Program-made: the position numbers and the translations under genes
From: Thereva unica
Taxonomy: Eukaryota > Arthropoda > Insecta > Diptera > Therevidae
Direction: 5' to 3'
Length of the DNA stretch: 64,000 bases
NCBI GenBank assembly: GCA_949987705.1
Contig: OX465281.1
Location: forward strand, 221,435,978-221,499,977
The notes under the pieces: model-generated
What the model was told of the DNA's origin: nothing
The model's database searches: none
The model's input: only the letters and a program-made list of their open reading frames with translations
Shown here: positions 21,651 to 30,707 of the stretch, in pieces
Numbering within the stretch: position 1 is the first letter of the stretch
How the letters are laid out: each line of letters begins with the position of its first letter

Positions 21651-24472
21651 GGGGAATCAGATCCAAAACCCAAGATGTGTTTCTGTCGACTTCGGCCAGC
21701 GATTTCGATATAATCGCTTTTACAGAAACATGGCTATACAGTGGGATTCTTAATGCCGAACTTTTCGACTCTTCCTTCCAAGTTTTTCGGAGGGATAGAT
21801 ATATTGACTCGGAGGCTCGTGGAGGTGGTGTACTACTTGCATGTTGTAACCTTCTCAACTGTTGCTTAATAACGCTTCCTGATTTTTCCAACACTTTAGA
21901 CATTGAGGTCCTCGCTCTCAAAGTCTCCCTTGTTCATAACAACTTATTTTTAATCTGCTGTTACATCCCACCAGATATGTTCAGCACTCTTGACGATAGA
22001 GGTCAAAATCTCTATGATATTCTAATCTCTTGCATAAATCATATCCAAGATATGATGGATTCCAAAGATGAACTCCTACTTGTAGGCGATTTTAACTTAC
22101 CCAATGTTAAATGGGTATCTTGCGATGATGACGATAACTACCTTCCTGGAAACAACCTTAACTCTAGGGAATCCAGCTTTCTGAATTCCTTATTTTCCTG
22201 CGGCTTGTGCCAAATGAGCGGTGTGAATAATATTTTAGGAAGGCGGTTAGATCTTGTATTCTTTTCCGACTCAGACAACATGAATGTTGAGCCTAGCTCA
22301 ATTGTCTTGTCACCTGTCGATAATTATCACCCTCCTCTCCTACTGAGCTATTGTTCTGTGTTTAACAATAAGCCAATCCCAGAGGAGACAACTTTTACCT
22401 TTAACTTTAAAAAAGCCAACCTTGAGGAACTGTCATCCAAGCTCACTTCCGTCGATTTCAATTGGTTGCTCTCACCTAATGAGTTGGCTGTCGATGTAGC
22501 CAGATTTTACTCCATCCTGTATGAAACTTTCGCATCCTGTGTACCTATCGAGCCGTTAAAATCGTCCAGATCATCCCCACCGTGGTACAACAATGAGTTG
22601 AGACGTACCAAAAACCTGAAGAATAAACTCTGGAAAACCTACCTGAAGAAGAAAGACACTGCGAGTTTCGATGCATTTCTCAATTGCTATGACCAATTTC
22701 ATGCTCTCTCCGAAACCCTCTATAAAGAGTACCTCAGAAACATGGAAGGTAAAGTGTATGGTGATCCCAGAGCATTCTTTCAATTTATCAACACAAAGAA
22801 AAAAGTTGATAATTACCCTTACACCATGCAATACGAGAACTCCCTCAGTTCTAATCCAGCCGAAATTTGTGAAAATTTTGCATCGTTCTTCCTCGAATCT
22901 TTCTCGTCCTCTGTATTCCAACCAGATGAAGACAATTTTCGACATATCAATGCAATCCAAACGGCTCAAAACTTTTCCCTGTCTATAACCAGGGATGATA
23001 TCTCGAAACATATAAATGAACTTCCACAAGATTTTTCGTCCGGCCCTGATGGAGTCCCTCCAGCTGCTCTAAAATCCTGTGCAGGGGCCCTACTGTCTCC
23101 TCTTCTATGTTTATTTCAAAAATCCCTAAATAAAGGGCACCTCCCAACTCTGAAAGGCTGTAAGAACGAAATATCTAATTATAGACCAATTGCTAAGTTA
23201 TCGTCTATACCAAAACTCTTCGAATCTATTATTTATTCTGCTATCGCCCCTATCTGCAAGAGGCTTATCTCAACAAACCAACATGGTTTTCTTGCAGCCC
23301 GTTCCACTACTACTAATTTACTGGAGTTCTCTTCACACACAATTAGAGGCTTTGTCACTGGCTGCCAAACTGACTGTGTCTATACAGATTTTAGTAAGGC
23401 TTTCGACAAGCTCTCCCACTCTATTATAGTTCTTAAACTAAAGAAATTAGGCTTTCCGCATGCCCTTGTGGATTGGTTCCAGTCGTACTTAGCCGATAGA
23501 ACCTACCAGGTTCTATTCCGCGGAGTCAAATCGAAGAACATCGAAGCGTCCTCTGGAGTCCCGCAAGGCAGTCATCTTGGCCCTCTTCTTTTTATTTTAT
23601 CAATTGACGATATTGTTACCCTGCTAAAGCACTGTAAAATCCTTATTTACGCTGATGACATCAAACTGTATCGCCACATAAGGAGTATAGAGGATTGCAA
23701 ACTTCTGCAAGCAGACCTAAACACCTTCTATTCTTGGTGTTCCAACAACAACCTTGTGCTTAATATTAGTAAATGCGAGATCATGACTTTTGGTAGGAAA
23801 CGTGGTGTTATAACTTATGACTATACTTTCCTTGACAACAAGGTCTCCCGTACTGAATCTGTAATCGATCTTGGGGTTAGGTTAGAAAGTAAGTTGGATT
23901 TCTCCACCCACATCAATTATATCTCCTCCAAGGGCAATTCAGTCCTGGGATTTATAAAAAGATGGTCCAAAGAGTTCAACAACCCCCTCGTCACTAAACA
24001 CCTGTACGTATCTTTGGTTAGGCCTTTGCTTGACTACGCTTCCCAGGTATGGTCTCCTTACTACTCCTCCCATGTCAGTAGAATCGAATCGGTTCAAAGG
24101 AAGTTCATCCGGTTTGCACTCAGTCACCTCCCGTGCGATGACCCACTCGCTCTTCCGCCTTATGAGAACAGACTTAAATTGCTCAACTTAAGCTCCCTCC
24201 ATAAGCGCCGTGAGGTCGCTGACGTTATATTCGTTCATCGACTGATGAATGACAAGGTGGACTCTGGTTTCTTAAGAAACCGCGCGTCATTTAGAGTGAA
24301 TAACTACAACCTGAGAGGTGAACCTCTCTTGCACATTAATTCCTCTAACACCAATTATGGCATGTTCGAACCCGTTAATCGCATGCTTATAAATACTAAC
24401 AACAATAGGAGTGTGTTTAGCTTGCTAACCAGTGAAGTTGTCCTTAAAAGGACCCTTCTCAATGTGGCGTGA
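21596..24472 (+). CDS. LINE-A ORF2: endonuclease and reverse transcriptase
   Basis: The frame is open from 21596, just after a TGA. Its first conserved block reads LSLYYQNVRGIRSKT, the usual start of the APE endonuclease, and contains no ATG; the base triplet at 21647 is GTG. Counting from 21647, the endonuclease spans about residues 1-230 (FTETW, GDFNLPNVKW, VDNYHPPLL). The RT spans about 460-720, with GVPQGSHLGPLLF and YADD at 668-671. A C-terminal domain follows to residue 941. There is no RNase H. ORF2 lies in the -1 frame relative to ORF1, so expression by -1 frameshifting at 21611-21617 is likely. Confidence 0.88.
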   Translation, partial: HFTGFKKLKTLSLYYQNVRGIRSKTQDVFLSTSASDFDIIAFTETWLYSGILNAELFDSSFQVFRRDRYIDSEARGGGVLLACCNLLNCCLITLPDFSNTLDIEVLALKVSLVHNNLFLICCYIPPDMFSTLDDRGQNLYDILISCINHIQDMMDSKDELLLVGDFNLPNVKWVSCDDDDNYLPGNNLNSRESSFLNSLFSCGLCQMSGVNNILGRRLDLVFFSDSDNMNVEPSSIVLSPVDNYHPPLLLSYCSVFNNKPIPEETTFTFNFKKANLEELSSKLTSVDFNWLLSPNELAVDVARFYSILYETFASCVPIEPLKSSRSSPPWYNNELRRTKNLKNKLWKTYLKKKDTASFDAFLNCYDQFHALSETLYKEYLRNMEGKVYGDPRAFFQFINTKKKVDNYPYTMQYENSLSSNPAEICENFASFFLESFSSSVFQPDEDNFRHINAIQTAQNFSLSITRDDISKHINELPQDFSSGPDGVPPAALKSCAGALLSPLLCLFQKSLNKGHLPTLKGCKNEISNYRPIAKLSSIPKLFESIIYSAIAPICKRLISTNQHGFLAARSTTTNLLEFSSHTIRGFVTGCQTDCVYTDFSKAFDKLSHSIIVLKLKKLGFPHALVDWFQSYLADRTYQVLFRGVKSKNIEASSGVPQGSHLGPLLFILSIDDIVTLLKHCKILIYADDIKLYRHIRSIEDCKLLQADLNTFYSWCSNNNLVLNISKCEIMTFGRKRGVITYDYTFLDNKVSRTESVIDLGVRLESKLDFSTHINYISSKGNSVLGFIKRWSKEFNNPLVTKHLYVSLVRPLLDYASQVWSPYYSSHVSRIESVQRKFIRFALSHLPCDDPLALPPYENRLKLLNLSSLHKRREVADVIFVHRLMNDKVDSGFLRNRASFRVNNYNLRGEPLLHINSSNTNYGMFEPVNRMLINTNNNRSVFSLLTSEVVLKRTLLNVA
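21611..21656 (+). promoter_or_regulatory. Candidate -1 ribosomal frameshift signal of LINE-A
   Basis: In the ORF1 frame the codons read TCA AAA AAC, giving the heptamer A_AAA_AAC at 21611-21617. After 10 nt, TTCCCTC (21628-21634) can pair with GAGGGGAA (21649-21656, one bulged G) around a 14-nt loop. A -1 slip places the ribosome on CTT at 21617, in the ORF2 frame. The diverged minus-strand copy near 15.46 kb keeps the heptamer. Confidence 0.7.
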
Positions 24473-24642
24473 CTCTCTGCGTGCCTCACTCCCTTTTTAG
24501 TTTTGCATGCTTCTCTGTTTAATGTTTTTGATCTTTTATGTTTTTAATATTTTATGTTTGCATGTCTCAGCTGAGCCACGGCAGTGGTAAACATTTCTCA
24601 GCCCTGCTGGGAAGTGCACCTTCTGTATTAGAAGGGAAACTC

Positions 24643-24704
24643 TATATATGTATATATATACATATATATACCTATATATATGTATGTATGTGTATGTATA
24701 TATA
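24643..24704. repeat. TA-rich microsatellite at the LINE-A tail
   Basis: Alternating TATATA and TATGTATG runs directly follow the LINE-A 3' end. They could be an expanded ACTCTATATA tail. Confidence 0.75.
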
Positions 24705-24762
24705 GATTTTCACGCTTAGCTGTAAAGTGCGCCTTCTGTGCTAGAAGGGTTAACTCTATATA
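24705..24762 (+). mobile_element. Second, orphan LINE-A 3' end
   Basis: 58 bp repeat the LINE-A 3' terminus (AAGTGCGCCTTCTGTGCTAG, AAGGGTTAACTCTATATA) in the same orientation, just after the TA-rich run. It differs from the 3' end of the full copy, so it is not a simple tandem slip of that sequence. It may be a tiny 5'-truncated insertion, or the true 3' end of a two-template insertion. Confidence 0.7.
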
Positions 24763-25364
24763 GTAGTAAGGAGACCACACCTGGGAGGCGTATTCAAGCA
24801 AAGGCCTAACTAAAAATACGTACAAGTGTTTAGTGATGGTTGGAGAAATCCAACTTACTTGTTGTCGAAAAAAGTGTAGTCATAAATTATAACGCCACGT
24901 TTCCTACAAAAAGCCATGATCTCACATTTACTAATATTAAGCACCAGGTTGTTGTTGGAACACCAAAAAAAGAAGGTGTTTAGGCTTGCTTGCAGTCCTC
25001 TATACTCCTTATGTGGTGATACAGTTTGATGTCATCAGCGTAAATAAGGATTTTACAGTGCCTTAGGAGGGTAACAATGTCGTCAATTGGTGTTGGAAGG
25101 ATTGGCTTATCTTTAACTGCCTCGCACGTAGTTTCACTGGAGAAACGCGAAATGAAAATATTTCGCGGTCTGGGTACCGTTATCAGATTGTCGCAGGTTA
25201 CCGAAGACTCAGTATCCCCAGTGCCCGACGGTCCAACGATACTAACAGAAGAGGTTGATGCCTCATCCGGTTCTGAATTATAGTTTGAGCCCATTTGGAG
25301 TGACAGGGCGCGGATAGACGAAGTAGTAGAGGGGTTCGCAGTGACAGCATCCGTAAGGCTGACT
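24763..25364 (-). pseudogene. Old LINE-A copy, part 2: RT region fused to ORF1 end, minus strand
   Basis: The minus strand matches ORF2 from the RT YADD region down to about 25089. A 21-bp unrelated filler (25090-25110) follows, and then ORF1 C-terminal sequence (RPRNIFISRFSSETTCEAVK) from 25111. About 2.2 kb of the element is missing at this joint. A chance 104-codon frame (24980-25294) runs across it. The copy continues at 27535 beyond the inserted inverted-repeat element. Confidence 0.8.
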
Positions 25365-27534
25365 CACTGACATATAATAATGGACTGCTCATCAGCAATT
25401 ATTCCCATACAAACCGATGGCACCAAAAAGGTATAGTCGCTCGCTCATCCATAAGCCCCCAAACTGACAGAAGCACTCAGAAATAAATTCAATTAGAAAA
25501 AAATAGACGGGTATAGTGATGTTTATATCTTTTGCGTTAAATCAATTAGAAAAAAGTAGACGGGTATAGTGATGTTTATATCTTTTGCTCTTTTCCCCAT
25601 AAGCCCCCGGACAGAATGTCAGTTGCTAAGACAGGCGTTAAGAACTTAAATCAGATACACATAAAATTTGCAAATTAATGAAAAAAATTTGTTGTCTGTA
25701 AAGAGGGTTTACGGACGATAGTTTAACGTGACAACGTCATGAGAAAACATTGATGAAATGATTGCATACTTTTATGAATAAAATTGAATCATTTATATTA
25801 AATTATCATTATTTTGTATGGATACAAAAAGGAGTGAAATGAAATATTCATTTTGATTGATAAATTAGCTTTTATTTGCACTAATGAATCCAAATATGTT
25901 TATTACTTTAATGAACAGATTATTTACAAGTAACAATGTGTAGTAACAAATTCATTTACAGCTTTTATACATGTCTGATATTTAACTTCTTGCAATCTGT
26001 GTTATTCTGTTAAGGATAGGTCGATGATAGCAAAAGTATGAAATGAATGGGAGTGTTTCAAGTGTAATGTGTCTTGAAAAAGTCAAATCGAGGGTTGTTC
26101 CTCTCAGCGTTGTTGACTTAGTAACATCTGATGTGCATTCGAGATTGTACATATCCTTCATGAATTTGAGGAATGTATCATCATTTTTCACGTTTGTGTT
26201 GAGGTCGCCACAAAGAAGAATTGGTACATTGGTATCAACTTGCATGATCGGATGCACATACTGCCTGTTATGCACATACGGAAAGAGTGCTTGGTGCAGC
26301 AATACACTAATGATTGAGACACTTGCTCCAGGATGAATATACACTGCGCCAAGTACAATTTTAAAGGTTGTATCAGCAGTGAAGCATGTAATTTCAGCCA
26401 AGCAGACCTCGCCTGTGTTTCTGATGAGACGAGTTGTGTCCGACAATTCAACGTGGAGAACTTTGGCCGTGGATGTTGATGTTAATTTTCGATAGATTGC
26501 CACTCCACCAGCTGCGTTTGTATCAGAATCCGATCGATTATTCTGCCTGGTTATACATTCATAATTATTGATTGGAACTGGATCAAAATTGTCACGCATC
26601 CACGTTTCAGTCAATACCAAATAATCCGATCTTGGTATCACGGGATCCGTTTCAATATCGGCGAAGTGCGCAGACAAACTCTGAACATTAAGGTTTGTCA
26701 CTACAGTTTGCCCAGCGTTGTTACCGTCATCACAAAATTTCACTGCTTTCGAAGTGATTGTTTGAAGGGCGTGTCCACGGAGTCGAATGTATTCGTTACG
26801 GACATCTCGCGTAGTCTGTGAGTCGTTCCCATCCCGTCCGTGTTTGAAGATAAAAGGCGCATCCTTTTCCGTGATGATGTGCAAGCCGTCTATATTCGTT
26901 ACCCGACTCAGCGTACACCAACTGTTGTGGTTGCTCCGAGGAGTATTTATAAACAATAACAGTAAACGTCCCACCTTGCGACTTGTGAATGGTAATAGCA
27001 CAAGCAGGAACGCAAGGAAACTGTTTTCGTTTGCATTTCACAGTTTTCGTCAGTGTAATGTTCACTATTTTCTTATACACCGGCACCCAGTTAGGGGACA
27101 GAGTGTTTGGCTTGCTTTTGCTTATTGTTGACAATTTGACAAATTTAATCTAATTAAATATTGACAATTTTAATCAAATTTTTAAGATTACTACGATCAA
27201 ATTTTTAAAATTACTTCGGGAGATAACGGGACATAACGGGACATAACGGGACAATGAGTCATCATTTTTCGTACATGCAGCTGGCGTTCATCGTTTTAAT
27301 AGACGTTGTCACGTCAAAAAGGCATTTTAAAAGGTGAAAAAGTGAAAATAGTGTTTATTAATTTTTTTAAACAAAATATTTGTGTTGTTTTAATGTTTTA
27401 CGTACGTATTTAAAAAAATATAAATTTCAAAAGTGATTCCGGTGTTTACATGGAGTGAAAAAAGGTTTTTAGCATATGGAACAAATTGGTGCCATGAACA
27501 ATTTCTCATAAGCAGTCCATTCTATATGTCAGTG
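25365..27534. mobile_element. 2.2-kb inverted-repeat element with 8-bp TSD
   Basis: The left end CACTGACATATA...ATGGACTGCT matches the complement of the right end over about 35 bp. GGCTGACT is duplicated at 25357-25364 and 27535-27542, and LINE-A sequence continues across the duplication. An 8-bp duplication suggests hAT- or P-like transposition, but the CACTG end does not strictly fit either rule. A 53-bp tandem repeat lies at 25489-25589. Near 27224-27252 GGGACATAAC is repeated. No transposase is recognised; most of the interior is Helentron-like. Confidence 0.75.
25980..27134 (-). pseudogene. Helentron fragment: end of Pif1-type helicase plus endonuclease
   Basis: On the minus strand, 27134-26900 reads VPACAITIHKSQGGTFTVIV, the last helicase motifs of a Pif1-like protein, then QQLVY. 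A frameshift near 26930 moves to CTLSRVTNIDGLHII. Next comes an APE-like endonuclease: NVQSLSAHFADIE, LVLTETWM, GGVAIYRK and ILLCGDLNTNV, ending at 25982. A helicase joined to a C-terminal endonuclease is the hallmark of Helentrons (Helitron2). The Rep domain and most of the helicase are missing. The AT-rich flank 25680-25980 may be the Helentron 3' end. Confidence 0.75.
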
Positions 27535-27575
27535 GGCTGACTTTACAACTGCGTTTGCGTTTACCATGCTTTCTA
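27535..27575 (-). pseudogene. Old LINE-A copy, part 3 (ORF1 middle)
   Basis: A 33-bp match to the complement of LINE-A ORF1 (CTTTACAACTGCGTTTGCGT, then TTACCATGCTTTCTA), lying between the 8-bp-TSD element and the 223-bp MITE. It proves that one copy was interrupted twice. Confidence 0.8.
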
Positions 27576-27798
27576 GACTACGCGCCAACTGAGTTGATGC
27601 CGAGAAAGTCGCGTTTTCCATGCGCAGTAGAATCCCCGCATGCCGTTCCCGTCCCTTTGCTCTAGTCGCAACAAATTTCGAAGGGGAAATTTGAAAATAC
27701 ATAAGCGCATTTCTTATCGATATGTGCGCAATTTTTATTTGTGTGCAGCTTTAATTTCCCCAGCTGCGCGCTCCGGCATCAACTCAGTTGGCGCGCGC
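27576..27798. mobile_element. MITE, 223 bp, 21-bp perfect inverted repeats
   Basis: GCGCCAACTGAGTTGATGCC with one more G (27582-27602) is perfectly complementary to 27774-27794. TCTA occurs on both sides (27572-27575 and 27799-27802), and LINE-A text continues across. It has no coding capacity. The superfamily is uncertain. Confidence 0.8.
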
Positions 27799-27802
27799 TC
27801 TA

Positions 27803-28378
27803 CTGGATTTTGGGTGGTCAGGAGCCAGATTGGAGCCAGCCTCCTCCTTGAAAGGGCCCTGATTTTGCACCACTTTAATTGACAGAGATTCAATATCAGC
27901 CCGAACACGCCTCGTGCTCCTTTGAATGTCATCTTATATAGGATGAAGAGGAGTTAACAGAGCAGGATGAGGTTGCGGTTAACAGAGCAGGTTGAGAATT
28001 GCCGAATGTATGTCGTCGATCGAGTCAAAGACTGTTGCAACCCCCGAAGAAATTTCTTGGAATTTATTCATTAGGGAATCCGAGTTGGTCGCAACAGAAG
28101 CAAGGGTGTCGGACAATATATCGAGGAGGACGTTGATCGACTGGATATCATCGGCTAACATCTGAAAATGTGAGATATTTCCAGAGAAAGAGTTAAGACG
28201 ACCCATGCTTTTCTTATGTTGATCGAGAAAGACTTCAGAGATGTCTTTAATCAGTCATAGGACGTGGCAGGGTTGAATGTTGGAGCATTAATTTCATGTT
28301 GACCCTCTAGGGCCCCAAGGTTTGCCACTAACTCGATGATTGATTCAGGCAAGGTGAAAAATGCCAGCATCACAGGAT
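27803..28378 (-). pseudogene. Old LINE-A copy, part 4: ORF1 N-terminal half
   Basis: The minus strand gives MGRLNSFSGNISHFQMLADD and LPESIIELVANLGALEGQ, matching LINE-A ORF1 residues from about 20 to 270 in broken frames. A 14-bp GTTAACAGAGCAGG is repeated near 27950-27990. The PHD finger is mostly destroyed. The copy ends at about 28378, where a + strand LINE-A 3' end begins. Confidence 0.8.
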
Positions 28379-28549
28379 TCCCTTCTCTTCTTTTTGTTTT
28401 TGCACGTTTCTCTGTTTGATGTTTTGTGCTCTTATATGTTGTTGTAATTTTTGTATGGTTGCATGCGTTAACTGACCCCTGAGCAGTGGTAAATGTTTTC
28501 CAGCCCAACTGAGAAGTGCACCTTCTGTGGTGGAAGGGTAACTCTGCTG
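28378..28549 (+). mobile_element. LINE-A 3' end, plus strand
   Basis: It matches the LINE-A 3' UTR from just after the ORF2 stop (TTTTTGCACGTTTCTCTGTT) to the hairpin CCTTCTGTGGTGGAAGG and a GTAACTCTG tail. It lies back-to-back with the 5' edge of the old minus-strand copy, so both outer ends of 19531-28549 carry the same LINE terminus in inverted orientation. Confidence 0.8.
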
Positions 28550-28974
28550 TTATTATTTTATATTATGGAGTATCTTCAGCGCCGGCCCTAGCCTTTGTTC
28601 AGGGTGGAGCGGGACTGTCTTTCGGCGCCTTTTGGTCAACGCTTTCACATAAATTGTATTTCGGGTAGTCCTAGATAAAGCTTTTTTCGAGGCCTGCCGA
28701 GAGGCAGCCGTGACGTGATGGTGTTTTACTGGACAAGTTTTATATTGGAAGCCGGGCGATGTGACGGAATGTAACGCCAAAGCGGGTCAACCTCTAGCGT
28801 GGAGCTGCACCACTTTTGCAGTGAGCGACACATTTGTTGCGCGAATCCAGAACTGGATTCCGGTTGTAGAGCCTTTTAATAAATAATAGCATAAGAGGGC
28901 ATTAGAGCAAGTCTTATCAAAGTTGCTTCCACGGTGTTTCGCCAGCTACGCCAGCCTATCTTAAGTTGGTTACC

Positions 28975-29898
28975 TCTGCTTCCTTGATGGTCGGAGCGGA
29001 AATGACCGTGGTTGCTCGCCAGCTGCTGGCGATCGATGAGGGGACATTGCAAGTGTGGCTGGGGGCACTTTGGGACATGGGATTTTCCTTATCCTAAGCT
29101 ATGCCCGACCAAACTTGCCGGCAATATGGCCACCCGTCCGCCTCAGTTCGTCAATAGACCTTTGGTCCGCAGAGAACTCTCCACCCCTACACCTCTAAGG
29201 TCGTTTTTGGATATCTAACGTTTTCAACAAAATGTATCCGCAGGGAAGCACTGGACCACAAAATATCTTTGCGGCATCTTTCCCTCGTCTACAGCGACAA
29301 GGCTTGCTCCTTCCAGGAGTTAAGGCGGCCCATCACAGGGGCGCGCAGCAACCCCAATGAATCTGAGGCGCTCTGACTCCTACCCCTACTCGGCCATCTC
29401 CGCTAGAAAACTCCCTTGGACGGCAACTAACTGTTCTGTGGTCAGGAGATTCTCCGGATATACATCTCGCAAGAATGTCCATTCTGACACTTTCTGCCAT
29501 TTGATCGGATTTCTTTTCTGAAGGGGTTTCAGTCGGATTCTCAAACCGTATGCCCTTAGCCTTAACCTTTTCGGCGAGTTATTGTGGCCTGGAGGAGATT
29601 CAGAGAATCTAAATATCTTCTTATTAAGTAAAACGGCATTCTTCACTTTCTTGAGGGCGATGCAGAGCCCAGCAGCTTCTACACGGGAGTAGCCAGCTTC
29701 CAGAATTCGTTCTCTAAAAGCAGTCGCTTTTTTGGGTCGCCTCTCCGATGAAGCAAAAGGTGCCCGTACTTCTGCAGGTGGGCCTCTAAGGAGATTTTCT
29801 TCCAATGAAGGGGTGCTTTAAGCGCATTCCACCTTAATTCGTGGACTCAGTCTGCCCTCCTTGAAGAGGTGTCCCGAAAATTGCCCTTCATTGGAGCC
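28975..29898 (-). pseudogene. LOA-like ORF1 fragment, minus strand, main part
   Basis: Parallels the intact LOA-like ORF1 at 46588-48141. The minus strand reads NLLRGPPAEVRAPFASSERR, RILEAGYSRVEAAGLCIALK and YPENLLTTEQLVAVQGSFLA, against DLLRGPPAEPRSPSASLERQ, RLMDAGYSREDAERICVAPE and YPETLLTTDQLTAVQGSLLE. The C-terminal domain is degenerate. The N-terminal codons and 5' side are found at 33371-33474, beyond LINE-E. Confidence 0.85.
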
Positions 29899-30121
29899 AT
29901 ATATATTGGAGCGAAACTTCTGAGCAAAATAAAATCAGCTGTGAAGGACCAAGCAAAGTATGTATGGGTCAACGATGGTCGTATATTAGTCAGGAAAGAA
30001 GATAAAGGAAAAATTTTTACAGTAAGAACTGATGATGATGTAGAAACTTTAATTAAGCTAGTTCGGAGCTGAGTAATTATTTTTTATTTTTATATTATTG
30101 GTTAGTTTTTCTTTTCTGCAA

Positions 30122-30682
30122 ATGGAGGATTATTTAAATAGCTTAGAAATATATAGAAAAGTTAACACAGTACATCTAAGAAACATTAAGGAATGTAAAG
30201 AATTTTTCTTAGATAGAAACATATCGGTAAAGATTTTTCACTTAAATATAAGAAGTATAAATAATAATTTCGATGATTGCCTTATTCTCTTGAATAATCT
30301 TAAAATTGATTTCGACATTATCGTTCTTACAGAAACTTGGATGGATGTTTCTTTCTGTTTTGATTTAGAAGGATATCAGTCCTTTAATAAACCTAGTAAA
30401 CATAATAAATGTGATGGAGTAGTCGTGTATGTTAAACGTGTATATTCAGTAGATATTTCGGAACTTGAACTCTCTGAGGCGAATGCCTTAAACCTTTGTA
30501 TAACCCTATGTAAAGATTTAAAGGTTAACGTTACAGCAGTATACAGATCTCCAAGCTTTAATAACCCCATACATTTTATAAATTCCTTGGAAACTTTTTT
30601 AGAATTAAACAAAGGGTTAGAAAATCATTTGTTCCTTGGTGAAATAAACATTAAATCTGAAAGAAGAAAGACCATCAAATGA
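30122..30682 (+). pseudogene. LINE-E ORF2 endonuclease, broken
   Basis: The frame from the ATG at 30122 reads KIFHLNIRSINNNFDDCLIL, IVLTETWMD, DGVVVYVKR and VTAVYRSPSF. The catalytic motif normally reading GDxN appears as FLGEIN, with Glu replacing the catalytic Asp. The frame stops at 30682 and the endonuclease continues in another frame from 30708 (SSCIDHMFYK, ITDHFSIVAKI). Endonuclease activity is therefore unlikely. Confidence 0.8.
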
Positions 30683-30707
30683 TTGCAACGAGTATTAAGA
30701 TGTACTC

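Larger units (their letters stand above)
20266..24648 (+). mobile_element. LINE-A: complete two-ORF non-LTR retrotransposon (CR1/L2-like)
   Basis: It carries ORF1 (20271-21650, PHD finger) and ORF2 (endonuclease plus RT, no RNase H), then a 3' UTR ending in the family hairpin (CCTTCTGTATTAGAAGG) and an ACTCTATATA tail. Only 5 nt precede the ORF1 ATG, so either the family has almost no 5' UTR or this copy is truncated just there. It lies in the + direction inside a minus-strand copy of its own family. About 13 bp of target appear lost. Both ORFs are open, which points to a young insertion. CR1/L2 is my best guess from the PHD-type ORF1 and the RT text. Confidence 0.9.
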
